A DNA stretch of 64,000 nucleotides from Gaiellasilicea sp037720595 (GTDB taxonomy: Bacteria; Actinomycetota; Thermoleophilia; Gaiellales; Gaiellaceae): assembly GCA_037720595.1 (NCBI GenBank), contig JBBJLW010000012.1:33812-97811 (forward strand), written 5' to 3'. The notes under the pieces were generated by a model. That model had not been told where the DNA came from and did no database searches. It saw only the letters and a list, made by a program, of their open reading frames with translations. Of the stretch, positions 25,054 through 32,988 are shown one piece after another (positions within the stretch are counted from its first letter, which is position 1; the number at the start of each line of letters is the position of its first letter). The position numbers and the translations under genes were made by a program.

Positions 25054-25400
25054 GCTGCAGCCGCCTTCTCGCCAGACTCGGCGACCAGAGCGGCGATGTG
25101 GTTGAGCGCCCCGTCGACGAGTGAGTAGTAGGAGTAGCGGCCACGACGCTCGCGCGTGATGACGCCGGCCTCGACGAGCTGGCGCAAGTGGTAGCTGACA
25201 TTCGGCTGCGCCAGCTCGAGCGCGGCCGTGAACTCGCAGACACAGATCGCAGCGCCTTCGGCGCAGGCGAGCATGTTCAGGATCTTCAGCCGGTGCCGGT
25301 CGGCAATCGCCGCCAGCAGCGACTCGAGCTCGACCGCGGCGGCGTCATCGAGCGAGCGCCCGGCGAGCGGCGTGCAGCACGAGGTGGCCGGACGATGCAT
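25050..25400 (-). CDS. arsR: ArsR-family arsenite-responsive repressor (ArsR1)
   Basis: A 116-residue winged-helix sensor. Helix 3 carries ICVCEFTAALELAQPNVSYH, with the CxC metal-binding pair typical of ArsR, and the wing carries GVITRERRGRYSYYSL. An N-terminal Cys pair (TSCCTP) may add to the site. The ATG at 25400 is chosen; the frame stays open to 25448. It heads the aquaporin-arsC-arsC operon and should be released by As(III). Confidence 0.9.
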   Translation of the reverse strand: MHRPATSCCTPLAGRSLDDAAAVELESLLAAIADRHRLKILNMLACAEGAAICVCEFTAALELAQPNVSYHLRQLVEAGVITRERRGRYSYYSLVDGALNHIAALVAESGEKAAAA

Positions 25401-25465
25401 ACCGCGATCTTGATGAGTCAGTGCCGAGGGCGCAAGCGACTTCACCAAGTTGTCACCTCGGCGCG

Positions 25466-25981
25466 CTAGTCGACGACGTCGCTTCGGCGTTCCAGCAGCA
25501 GCACGTCGCGCCAGACCCCGTTCAACTTGCCAAGCCGCTTGCGGCGGCCCACGACCTCGAAGCCGACCCGCTCGTGCAGTCGCACGCTCGCCTCGTTCTC
25601 CGGGAAGATCCCGGTCTGGATCGTCCAGATACCGGCCCCCTCGGTTGAGGCAATGAGCTGCTCAAGCAGCAAGCGTCCGACGCCCTGGCCGCGAACGCTT
25701 TCGGCGACGTAGACGCTGTTCTCGACGACGCCGCCGTGGACACAGCGATCCGAGACGGGAACGACGGCAGCCCAGCCGACAGGCGTGCGGTCGCGCAGTG
25801 CGACGAAGCGGTGGTCGACCAGGTGGGATGAGTCCCAGACCTCCCAGCTCGCCACGTCGGTCTCGAAGGTCGCGTTGCCGGTGGCTATACCGTCGGCGTA
25901 GATCTGCGCGACCTCCGGCCAGTGCTCGGGCCGGAGGTCGCTCACCGTGGTCTCGTGCGTCTTGAGCGTCATCAGCAGCAC
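25466..25981 (-). CDS. arsN1: GNAT acetyltransferase, ArsN1-like
   Basis: A 171-residue GNAT enzyme of the phosphinothricin acetyltransferase type: IYADGIATGNATFE, the acetyl-CoA loop SVRGQGVGRLLLEQL, and GIWTIQTGIFPENEASVRLH. In ars operons this family (ArsN1) acetylates arsinothricin, an organoarsenical antibiotic. It overlaps the arsM stop and so is co-transcribed with it. Phosphinothricin acetylation cannot be excluded from sequence alone. Confidence 0.8.
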   Translation of the reverse strand: MLLMTLKTHETTVSDLRPEHWPEVAQIYADGIATGNATFETDVASWEVWDSSHLVDHRFVALRDRTPVGWAAVVPVSDRCVHGGVVENSVYVAESVRGQGVGRLLLEQLIASTEGAGIWTIQTGIFPENEASVRLHERVGFEVVGRRKRLGKLNGVWRDVLLLERRSDVVD

Positions 25982-26790
25982 CCTGCCTTCGCTGCCGACT
26001 CGAACACCGGCAGGCCGCGCTTCTCCGGCTCGCTCGTCTTCACCGCCTTGACGATCGCTCCGTGCATGCCGTCTGCGACCTGGTGGGTGAACTCGACCGA
26101 GATCTGCTCGAATCCGGCCGCTTCCAGGCCTGCCTCGTACTCGTCTTTCGAGAGCGCGCCGGCGATGCAGCCGACGAAGCTGCCGCGCTCAGCACGCTCG
26201 GCTGCCGAGAGCCGGTCTTCGGCGACGACGTCGCTGACCCCGATCCGGCCGCCGGGCTTCAACACGCGCTGGATCTCCGTCAGAACGGTCGGCTTGTCGG
26301 TCGACAGGTTGATCACGCAGTTCGAGATCACAACGTCGACCGAACTTGCCGGCAGCGGGATCTGCTCGATGATCCCCTTCAGGAAATGCACATTCGTCGC
26401 TCCCGCCTCGACCGCGTTCTGCTGGGCGAGCGCGAGCATCTCGTCGGTCATGTCGAGCCCATACGCGGTCCCGGTCGGCCCGACGCGCTTCGCCGACAGG
26501 ATCACATCGATCCCGCCGCCGGAGCCGAGATCGAGAACTGTCTCGCCTTCCCGCAAGTCGGCAACGGCCGTCGGGTTACCGCAGCCCAGCGACGCGAGCG
26601 TCGCCGCCTCCGGGAGCACGCCACGCTGCTCGGCGTCGTAAAGCGCCTCGCCGAACTTCGCGGCATCGCTCTCACCATCGACGCAACACGAACCGCCTCC
26701 ACACCCGCCTGAGTTCTCCACGACTGCACGGGCCGACTCGGCGTAGCGCCGCCGCACCTCTTCACGCAGCTCATCCGCGATGGTCGACAT
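25972..26790 (-). CDS. arsM: Arsenite S-adenosylmethionine methyltransferase
   Basis: A 272-residue ArsM. The SAM loop is VLDLGSGGGIDVILSAKRVG, and conserved Cys lie in GGCGGGSCC near the N-terminus, VISNCVINLS, and GSFVGCIAGAL, the set that binds As(III). A C-terminal Cys pair is also present. It methylates As(III) to volatile or less reactive species. The ATG at 26790 overlaps the ArsR2 stop by one base, so arsR2-arsM-arsN1 form a second ars unit. Confidence 0.95.
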   Translation of the reverse strand: MSTIADELREEVRRRYAESARAVVENSGGCGGGSCCVDGESDAAKFGEALYDAEQRGVLPEAATLASLGCGNPTAVADLREGETVLDLGSGGGIDVILSAKRVGPTGTAYGLDMTDEMLALAQQNAVEAGATNVHFLKGIIEQIPLPASSVDVVISNCVINLSTDKPTVLTEIQRVLKPGGRIGVSDVVAEDRLSAAERAERGSFVGCIAGALSKDEYEAGLEAAGFEQISVEFTHQVADGMHGAIVKAVKTSEPEKRGLPVFESAAKAGCC

Positions 26791-27134
26791 CAGCAACACG
26801 CTCCCTTCAGGTCGGCGACCGCCGCGAGCTTCTCGACGGCGTCGCGCTTCAGCGAAAAGTAGGCCCACTTGCCACGCTGCTCCCGCTCGAGCAGACCGGC
26901 ATCCGTCAACTTCTTCAGGTGATGCGACACCGTCGGCTGTGCCAAGCCGAGAACCTGGTTGAAGTCACACGCACAGACCGCGTCGCCCGCGGTCGCGATC
27001 AGGTTCACGATCCGCACCCGCGCCGGATCACCGAGCGCCTTGAACAGCTCGGCAGTCCCGGTCGCCTCCTCCTCGCTCAGCGTCGGCGCCGACAAGGGCG
27101 CGCAACACGCAACGGCTTCGAGCGTTGCGCTCAC
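26790..27134 (-). CDS. arsR: ArsR-family repressor (ArsR2)
   Basis: A 114-residue ArsR. CACDFNQVLGLAQPTVSHHL carries the CxC pair in the recognition-helix region, followed by an EREQRGKWAYFSL wing, an N-terminal CC and a C-terminal CC. The GTG at 27134 overlaps the stop of the 50-residue gene at 27131-27283 (GTGA), and the stop overlaps arsM. The much longer open frame to 28028 crosses other genes and is not real. It probably binds the palindrome at 27295-27334. Confidence 0.88.
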   Translation of the reverse strand: MSATLEAVACCAPLSAPTLSEEEATGTAELFKALGDPARVRIVNLIATAGDAVCACDFNQVLGLAQPTVSHHLKKLTDAGLLEREQRGKWAYFSLKRDAVEKLAAVADLKGACC

Positions 27135-27283
27135 AGGACCCGCCCGCCATAGGCGATCGCCTTCTCGCGCGACCGCGCCAAGAACGCCTCCCGACGATCC
27201 GCCGCCGTGCAGACGGAGCTGCAGCGCTCGCAGAACTCGACCGCCAACTCCCTCGTCCTCTTGAACAACCTGAACATCGTCAT
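27131..27283 (-). CDS. 50-residue Cys-rich protein leading the arsR2-arsM unit
   Basis: A short frame, ATG at 27283 (or 27277), that ends in a TGA overlapping the ArsR2 GTG. It encodes a basic N-terminus (MFRLFKRTRELAVEF) followed by CERCSSVC (three Cys as CX2CX3C) and a helical tail ending in AYGGRVL. The Cys spacing suggests metal or metalloid binding. Possible roles are a metallochaperone, or a leader whose translation is coupled to arsR2. I do not recognise a named family. Confidence 0.6.
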   Translation of the reverse strand: MTMFRLFKRTRELAVEFCERCSSVCTAADRREAFLARSREKAIAYGGRVL

Positions 27284-27294
27284 CACCCCCAATT

Positions 27295-27334
27295 CGTATC
27301 GACGAACATGAATCTATCGAAGAGTGTCGATACG
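27295..27334. promoter_or_regulatory. Long inverted repeat, candidate ArsR2 operator
   Basis: CGTATCGAC (27295-27303) and GTCGATACG (27326-27334) are a perfect 9-bp inverted repeat with a 22-base spacer. They lie 12 bases upstream of the start of the small Cys-rich gene. A single TATCGA half-site also lies in the spacer. This suits two ArsR dimers at the promoter of the arsR2-arsM-arsN1 unit. Confidence 0.65.
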
Positions 27335-27375
27335 TGTCAAGTCTCCGGTGGCGATCTCGATCGACGGCCGGCTGA

Positions 27376-28006
27376 TCAGCAGGCGGCGTCGCAGGCCTCG
27401 CCGCGCCAGGTGCGCACCCCGGCCTGGAGCGCGACGATTGCAACGACAAGAGCGACGAACGGGTCCGCCCACCACCAGCCGGCGAGCGCGTTCGCACCGA
27501 GCCCGACCAGAATGGCAAGCGACATATGCGCGCAGAGGATGTTCTGGGTTCCCTCACCGGCAGTTGCGTTGGATGCGAGCGCGTTGCCGAGCCGCTTCTT
27601 GGCGCGCCCGAACAGAGGCATGAGCAAGATGCTGACGATCGCGAGACCGATCCCGACCCAGGTCGCCCTGGCCCGGTCGCCGGTAGCGAGGTGCTGGATA
27701 GCGGCGACGATGATGTACGGCGCGGGGAGGAAGAAGGTCGCGGCCACGACCTGCTGTGCGCGGCGCTCGGCATCTTCGGACTGGATGCGATGCCCGGTGA
27801 AGCGCCAGATGATGACCACGCTCGCAATCCCTTCGATCGTGCTGTCGAGGCCGTACACCGATCAGCGCGACGGAGTTCGCGACGATGCCGGCGGTGACCC
27901 CGATTGCGCCCTCGGCCGTCATCCACGCAAGGCTCAGCCACGAGATCAGCTTGACGCGCCTGATCAGCAGAGCGCGCTCCGCCGCTGTGAGCTCGATCGG
28001 GATCAC
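27376..28006 (-). pseudogene. Cation-diffusion facilitator transporter (frameshifted)
   Basis: The GTG frame at 28006 gives the first CDF segments (RVKLISWLSLAWMTAEGAIG, then ANSVALIG). It then shifts, and the rest continues in another frame (YGLDSTIEGIASVVIIWRFT, then a late GLGANALAGWWWADPFVALV) to 27376. One extra base near 27855 explains the break. It would be a metal exporter of about 209 residues. It is divergent from the ArsR gene at 28057, with a shared operator between. A sequencing error is possible. Confidence 0.7.
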
Positions 28007-28022
28007 GGCGACGCAGAGAACG

Positions 28023-28043
28023 TATCAAGTATTCTTAGTGATA
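28023..28043. promoter_or_regulatory. TATCA-N11-TGATA inverted repeat in the divergent promoter
   Basis: It lies between the CDF gene (minus) and the ArsR gene (plus), 13 bases before the ArsR start. The form matches ArsR-type operators and suggests autoregulation plus control of the transporter. Confidence 0.5.
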
Positions 28044-28056
28044 GCATCCTCCTTTG

Positions 28057-28383
28057 ATGAGCACGCGAGCCGATCTCTCGGAGCTCGAACACTGCAAACG
28101 CCTCGCGGAATCGTGGACTCCGGTACTCCGCGCCCTCGCAAACGAGGAGCGCCTGTTGATCGTGCTCTGGCTTGCCGACAGCGAATGCTCTGTCCGCGAA
28201 CTCGAGCAGGTGACGGGGTTGAGCCAGTCGCTCGTCTCCTATCACCTGAACAAACTTCGCAAGGCTGGGCTGGTGAACTCATCAGCCCACGGTCGAAGCA
28301 ACCGCTACCGGCTCGCCGGCGCCGACCTCGACCAACTCGCCTCGCTACTCGGCCGCCTAGAAGCGCCCTCCGACGCGGACTGA
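28057..28383 (+). CDS. ArsR-family regulator (metal-type)
   Basis: A 108-residue winged helix: RALANEERLLIVLWLADSEC, then VTGLSQSLVSYHLNKLRKAG and a NRYRLAGADLDQLASLL tail. It lacks the CxC of classic ArsR and may use C-terminal ligands, like Zn/Co sensors. It is divergent from the CDF transporter gene, its likely target. The ATG at 28057 follows an in-frame TTG. Confidence 0.85.
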   Translation: MSTRADLSELEHCKRLAESWTPVLRALANEERLLIVLWLADSECSVRELEQVTGLSQSLVSYHLNKLRKAGLVNSSAHGRSNRYRLAGADLDQLASLLGRLEAPSDAD

Positions 28384-28457
28384 CACCTGATGGTTGCGCA
28401 ACCGCCGGCTGCCACTACCGAGCTGCGGCATGGAGTGTTCATGTCGCGTGTGTCGTC

Positions 28458-28481
28458 GGGGACAGGTTCTGGGGACAGGTT
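28458..28481. repeat. Arm-type repeat pair, E2 right end
   Basis: GGGGACAGGTT occurs at 28458 and again at 28471, 13 bases apart, with a third partial TTGGGG just after. It matches the type at the E2 left end. Confidence 0.55.
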
Positions 28482-28592
28482 TGGGGTCCGCCTGGTCGAG
28501 TGAAGGCGCTTCGAGAACAACTTGGCTGTCGCCACCAACTCGCCCAACTGCAGGGAAAGTACGACGCGAAGCGCCCTTCCGAAGTCGCGCCT

Positions 28593-28632
28593 GGTAAGGA
28601 GGGGGTCTGCGGTTCGAGTCCGCAAGAGGGCT
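28593..28632 (+). repeat. att copy 2 (tRNA-Thr 3' half, TG/CA variant)
   Basis: Forty bases beginning GGTAAGGAGGGGGTC. The T-stem is TGCGG/CCGCA: four changes relative to the resident tRNA, all paired. It directly precedes a truncated integrase and is identical to att copy 3. Confidence 0.92.
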
Positions 28633-28650
28633 TCAGGAAGTTCCTGCTGA

Positions 28651-29500
28651 TCAGCTCCTTTCGTCGTCTGGTGAGGCGACGGAAACGAGGTGCGGCGTCC
28701 ACCGAGCGTCCACGCCGCGGCGCGATCGTCGCGCGTGAGCGCTCGAAACAGGCTTGCGGACTGCCGTTGCCGTCGCTCGGTGCGACGTCAACGCAGCGTC
28801 CACGGCCCGCTCGAAGGCGAGCGCGTCGAGGAGCGAGACGGCGTGTTCGCGGCTGTCGTGGGCGAGGTGGCCGTAGTGGCGGTCGATCATCGCGATGCTC
28901 GAGCCCATGAAGCGGGAGACCGCGAACACCGGGATGCCGGCGCGGAGCGCGAACGTCGCGTAGGTGTGCCGGAGGTCGTACAGGCCGCGCAGCGGCCTGA
29001 TGCCGGCCGCGAGCTGCGCCGGCTTCCAATGCTTGCGGCCGAAGACGCGAAAGTCGATCCGCCCGCCACGCGCGTTCGGAAAGAGAATCGGGTTCTCCGA
29101 GGCGGGAAGCCGGTCGAGCGCCAAGAGCGCCTTCGCCTGCAACGGAACCGCACGCGTGCTCAGACGGGTCTTCGTGTGCCGGCCGTTCGCGTACGCACGC
29201 CGCACGTAGACGACGCCGGCCGCACGGTCGACGTCGCGTTGCTCGAGCCCAAAGACCTCGGACGGTCGCAGCCCGGTCGCAGCCGCGAAGATGACCATCG
29301 GCGCGTATACCGGGCCGAGCTGCGCGGCGACCGCTTCGACTTGCTGCCAGGACTCGAACGGCCGCTTCTCTTGCGCACGCCGCTGCGGGTTCCGAACACC
29401 GAGTTTGGCCGGGTTGTAGTCGACCAGACCCCAGGCGACGGCACGGTTCAGGACCTGACGAAGCGCCTGCGTCGCCTCGTAGCGGTGGCCCTCGGGAACC
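28651..29500 (-). pseudogene. int: Tyrosine integrase, C-terminal part only
   Basis: The open frame from 29500 to 28651 keeps the catalytic domain (Arg in TGLRPSEV, HxxR in YDLRHTYATF, Tyr in MIDRHYGHL) but lacks the N-terminal arm- and core-binding domains. The sequence 28593-29500 matches 38679-39586 with only one difference that I found (29479/39565). It was cut at 29500, where the cupredoxin region begins. It is probably unable to recombine on its own. Confidence 0.88.
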
Positions 29501-29560
29501 GGACGGCTGCGATCGGCGCGGGCGGCCGTGCATCAGCGCGCGCAGCTCGGCTGGGATCAG

Positions 29561-30379
29561 TCAGTGCGTGAGGAGTGTCCGGCTGATGCCGTCGGCCCAG
29601 CCGTCGCGGCCGCGCACCACCACGCGCGTGTGTCCAGATGCTTGCGGTAAGCCGAGCGTCGCGCGGGACGCTGCGTCGAGTTTCGCCCTGGCTACGGTGA
29701 TCCAGTCGAAGCGGTCGCGGTCGTAGGACTGGAGGAGGGCGATGCTGCCGGATCGTTTCGGGGTCGTCGAGACGGTGAGGCGCGAGCCGGAGACGGCGAC
29801 GGCGACATTGGGTTTCACGCTCACGTGCAGGACGGCGCTTCGCGCATCTCCGGCTCGGGCCTGGTATGCGGCCGGCTGCGAGGGACGCAGGGTGAATGCG
29901 AAGGACCCGTCGGGCGCAGCCGAGGTCTGCGCCGTCGGTGTGACGGCGCCGCCGCGAACTCGTTCGAGGATCACCGTGCCGCCGGCTGTGGGAGAGACAC
30001 CCCGAAGCGACACGGCCCAAGCCGGTGGCAGGGCGCGAGGGGGCCCGGTGAGGATCAGTGCGAAGACGCGAACGACACCCCGCATCGAGCGGTGAATCCT
30101 GCAGTGGTAGGTGAAGGCTCCCGGAGAATCGAACGTGCGGGAGAAGGTCGATCCTGGCGGCAGAGAACCGGAGTCGAACGCATCGGCGTCGGCCGTGACC
30201 GTGTGGCTCTTCGAGTCGGTGTTGCGCCAGGTGACGGTTTGGGCTACGAGCACGTCGAGCTCGCCGGGTGCGTAGAACGTGCCGGGCATCGTCACCTCCG
30301 GCCCGCCGCCGGCGGCGTGCGCTGCAACCGAGAGGAGGACGGCGGCACCGGCCGCCGCCGCCAGGCTGATTCGGATCAT
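29561..30379 (-). CDS. Secreted cupredoxin (plastocyanin-like)
   Basis: A 272-residue exported protein with a signal peptide (about 1-22). A plastocyanin-type domain follows, with copper ligands His in SKSHTVTAD and Cys/His/Met in YHCRIHRSMRG. The remaining 150 residues form two Ig-like or beta-rich segments with no ligand set. It probably shuttles electrons to or from the oxidase. It overlaps the oxidase stop by four bases and is last in the operon. Confidence 0.85.
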   Translation of the reverse strand: MIRISLAAAAGAAVLLSVAAHAAGGGPEVTMPGTFYAPGELDVLVAQTVTWRNTDSKSHTVTADADAFDSGSLPPGSTFSRTFDSPGAFTYHCRIHRSMRGVVRVFALILTGPPRALPPAWAVSLRGVSPTAGGTVILERVRGGAVTPTAQTSAAPDGSFAFTLRPSQPAAYQARAGDARSAVLHVSVKPNVAVAVSGSRLTVSTTPKRSGSIALLQSYDRDRFDWITVARAKLDAASRATLGLPQASGHTRVVVRGRDGWADGISRTLLTH

Positions 30380-31332
30380 CGGCTTCCGACCCGGTAGAAC
30401 GCGATCATCCCGTTCGCCATGTGGCTTTCAACGTGGCAATGATAGAACCACGTGCCGCGGGCGTCCTCCTTGAAGCGGACAGCAAAGCTCTCGGCGGGTC
30501 CGATCGTCCGTGTGTCCTCGGGTACGCCGGCCGGCGACAACCAGCGGTGACCGTGGACGTGGAAGGTGTGGTGATCGTCTCCGATCGCCAGCACATCCCA
30601 CTGGACGACCTCGCCGAGCTTCGCCCGGAAGACCGGCGTGTTTCCGACGAACGCCTTGCCGTTGATCGTGTTGAAGTCGAGCGTCGAGCCGAAGTAGACG
30701 ACGAACTCCCGATCCGGCGGCTTCTGCTTCGGACCGAGGATCGAGAGCGCGCCGTACATGCCGCCGTGAATCGAATCGTCCATCGACGGCGAATGGTCGT
30801 GGTAGGGCCAAATTCCCCGGGACTGCGGTCCGGCCTCGAGCCGGTACGTAAAGGACGCGCCTGGCTTGACGTTCGCACCGGGGCCGGAGAACCCCGGCAG
30901 GTAGGCACCGTCCGAGCCGACGTTGTAGCTGACGCCGTGGAAGTGCATCGAGTGGGGCCGCTCGAACTCGTTATCGAGGTTCTTGAAGTGAACCAGGATC
31001 CGCTCCCCGACGCGAGCCCGAATTAGCGGCCCTGGGATCCCGTCGTTGTCGCCCACCACCTTCGGGTCATCGCGCATCGGCCGTTCCCAGTCCTTCGTAT
31101 AGCGGCGGTAGACGATCGTTCGAAACGTTGTTTCGGCACGGGTAAAGGTCTCCCCCTCGATCGCGTTGCGGCCGTTCGGGACCACGTTCCAGGTCACCGG
31201 CACCGCCGCGATCCAATACTCGAGGACGATAGGCCGGGGTTTGGCCGCGGCGAACGCTCCCCCGAGCAGGAGAAGCCCGGCGAGGGCTAGGAGCGCGAGC
31301 GCGCCCAGCCCTCGCCGGCGATGCAACCTCAC
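30376..31332 (-). CDS. Two-domain multicopper oxidase
   Basis: A 318-residue exported oxidase with an N-terminal membrane or signal segment (about 8-30). All four copper motifs are present: HSMHFHG, WPYHDHS, HHTFHVHGH and HCHVESHM, giving type 1, 2 and 3 sites in a two-cupredoxin protein. Such enzymes oxidise metals or phenols and usually work as trimers. It overlaps both neighbours by four bases, so the three copper proteins are made together. Confidence 0.88.
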   Translation of the reverse strand: MRLHRRRGLGALALLALAGLLLLGGAFAAAKPRPIVLEYWIAAVPVTWNVVPNGRNAIEGETFTRAETTFRTIVYRRYTKDWERPMRDDPKVVGDNDGIPGPLIRARVGERILVHFKNLDNEFERPHSMHFHGVSYNVGSDGAYLPGFSGPGANVKPGASFTYRLEAGPQSRGIWPYHDHSPSMDDSIHGGMYGALSILGPKQKPPDREFVVYFGSTLDFNTINGKAFVGNTPVFRAKLGEVVQWDVLAIGDDHHTFHVHGHRWLSPAGVPEDTRTIGPAESFAVRFKEDARGTWFYHCHVESHMANGMIAFYRVGSR

Positions 31333-32402
31333 GGGGTGACCACGATATCCCCGCCCATGTCAGGCCCATGAATCAGACAGAAGTAGTGGAACGTACCCGC
31401 CTTCGTGAACGTGATCCGACTCGAGCCGGGAAGGCCCTTGGGCGGCGAACCAGGCTGATTGTCGATCAAGAACGTTGCGAGGAAGCCGTTGCCGTGGTTC
31501 GTACCGTCGTAGGCGTACACCCCGGGCGGGTCGGAGCCGTAGCTGAGGAACGGGGGCGCCTGATTCGGTGCGCCCGGACGGAACGGGAAGAGATCGACCT
31601 TCTTCATCAGCGCCTCGATGTACTTCTTCGGACCGAACGCCATGTTGTGCAGCTCCGACGGCGACTTGTTGACGAAGTTGACCGTCGTACCCGCCTTGAC
31701 GGTGAGCTTCTTCGGCAGGAACGCAAGCAGCGTCGTCTTGCCACCCACGCCCGCGTAGACCGTCTTCGCTGGAACCTTTGTTGCGGCGAGCTTGGACGCC
31801 TTCGCCCACGCCGCTGCCGTCTCCGCCCCCGCTTTCGCCTTGACCGCAGCGGCGGGCAGCACTGGTGCTCCGGCCGCCTTGACGACCACGTTCGCCGACA
31901 TCCCCGGGTGAATCAAGCAGAGCATCTTGAACGTCCCGGTCTTCGTGAACGTGAACGTCTTGCTGACCGGCTTCCCGTTCGGGCCGGGAACGATCACGCC
32001 GCTTGACACGAGCCCCTTGCCGGGCACCGTCGTCCCGCCGCCAGGCCCAAACATGCTGACGTTGTAGATCAGCTTCGCGAGCCCGTTGAAGAAGAACGCA
32101 GTCCCTGCGGAATCGTTGATCCCGTCGTAGGTTCCTTTCGTCGGATCGGGAATGAACAGCGGCGCGGGCTTGGAGCCGCCTAGGTAACTGGCCGTGTGGA
32201 ATCCCCGGCTCGTGAACGTCACCTTGTCGCCGGCGTTAACTTGGAGCACCGCGGGAAAGAACGCGAAGAGCGTCGTCCCCTTCGGGGTGCCGGCAGGCGG
32301 CTTGGTCTGCTCGCCGAGAAACACCTGCCACGTCGCTGCGCCCGCAGGGCCAACGACGGCCAACGCGGCGAACACGGCCACAGCCATGATGAACTTACGC
32401 AT
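31329..32402 (-). CDS. Secreted bicupredoxin
   Basis: A 357-residue protein with a signal peptide (about 1-22) and two cupredoxin domains. Each ends in a blue-copper loop: CLIHPGM near residue 165 and CLIHGPDM near 344. Each also has an upstream His (FHTASYLGG and ELHNMAFGP). The ATG at 32402 has a strong AGGAGG ribosome site; the longer open frame to 33560 is a shadow. First gene of the bicupredoxin-oxidase-cupredoxin operon, likely a periplasm- or wall-side copper or electron carrier. 32403-32686 holds only its promoter region. Confidence 0.85.
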   Translation of the reverse strand: MRKFIMAVAVFAALAVVGPAGAATWQVFLGEQTKPPAGTPKGTTLFAFFPAVLQVNAGDKVTFTSRGFHTASYLGGSKPAPLFIPDPTKGTYDGINDSAGTAFFFNGLAKLIYNVSMFGPGGGTTVPGKGLVSSGVIVPGPNGKPVSKTFTFTKTGTFKMLCLIHPGMSANVVVKAAGAPVLPAAAVKAKAGAETAAAWAKASKLAATKVPAKTVYAGVGGKTTLLAFLPKKLTVKAGTTVNFVNKSPSELHNMAFGPKKYIEALMKKVDLFPFRPGAPNQAPPFLSYGSDPPGVYAYDGTNHGNGFLATFLIDNQPGSPPKGLPGSSRITFTKAGTFHYFCLIHGPDMGGDIVVTP

Positions 32403-32686
32403 CAAAGTCTTCCTCCTGAGTTGGTGGTCGAGCACGAACAGTCTGATCTGGGGTCGCACGGCGCGACCCGTGGGAATCACGCTCCCAGTCGGTGGTTTAG
32501 CTTCGGTATATCCGGGACGCGAGCCCGGAGGCTCAGGAGGCACCCGTTGCGTCGGCGGTACGAGCTTGGCGCCGAGGCCAAGATCGTCGGGCACGTCCGG
32601 GAGGAACAGCCGGGGCTCGTCGTCCTCGAGACCGCACAGGTCCGAGCTGCCATGAAACGGTGGAGAGTGAGGGTGGCCGAGGCAGG

Positions 32687-32941
32687 TCACTCGATCGCCT
32701 CCACGATCCGCTCGTAGGCGATAGCCGCGCGCCTGCTCGCTTCTCCCGCCGCTTCGGCCGAGGGGGCCTCGAAGAGGTGAAGACAGACTTCGTCCTCGGC
32801 GAGGAACGTGGCTCGCACGTGGCGAACGGGAATCCCTTCTCCGCACATCGCCTCGGCGGCCTGGCGGGCCCGGTTCGTCGTCGTCGCGAGTTCGGCTGCT
32901 CGCTTCCGCGAAAGATAGGACTCGACCAGGTAGCTCGGCAT
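32687..32941 (-). CDS. DUF4242-like small protein (partner of LAL regulator)
   Basis: An 84-residue ferredoxin-fold-like protein (MPSYLVESYLSRKRAAELA, then EDEVCLHLFEAPSAEAA). A clear paralogue lies at 52219-52548, and both sit just downstream of a large LuxR-type ATPase on the same strand. The repeated pairing suggests a functional link, for example sensing or modulating the regulator. The biochemical role is unknown. Confidence 0.7.
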   Translation of the reverse strand: MPSYLVESYLSRKRAAELATTTNRARQAAEAMCGEGIPVRHVRATFLAEDEVCLHLFEAPSAEAAGEASRRAAIAYERIVEAIE

Positions 32942-32988
32942 GCCAGGGACGCTCGCAGGCCGCCCGGTCCGCCGAAACCTGGAAACCT

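Larger units (their letters stand above)
22961..28632. mobile_element. E2: arsenic-resistance element
   Basis: Lies between att copies 1 and 2, with no integrase. Both ends carry GGGGACAG-type repeat pairs, so it looks like one coherent element that lost its integrase or moves in trans. Cargo is the ars cluster plus a broken CDF gene and its ArsR regulator. 22961-23314 holds no gene, only the left-end repeats and an anticodon-arm-like hairpin at 23025-23045. Confidence 0.7.
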
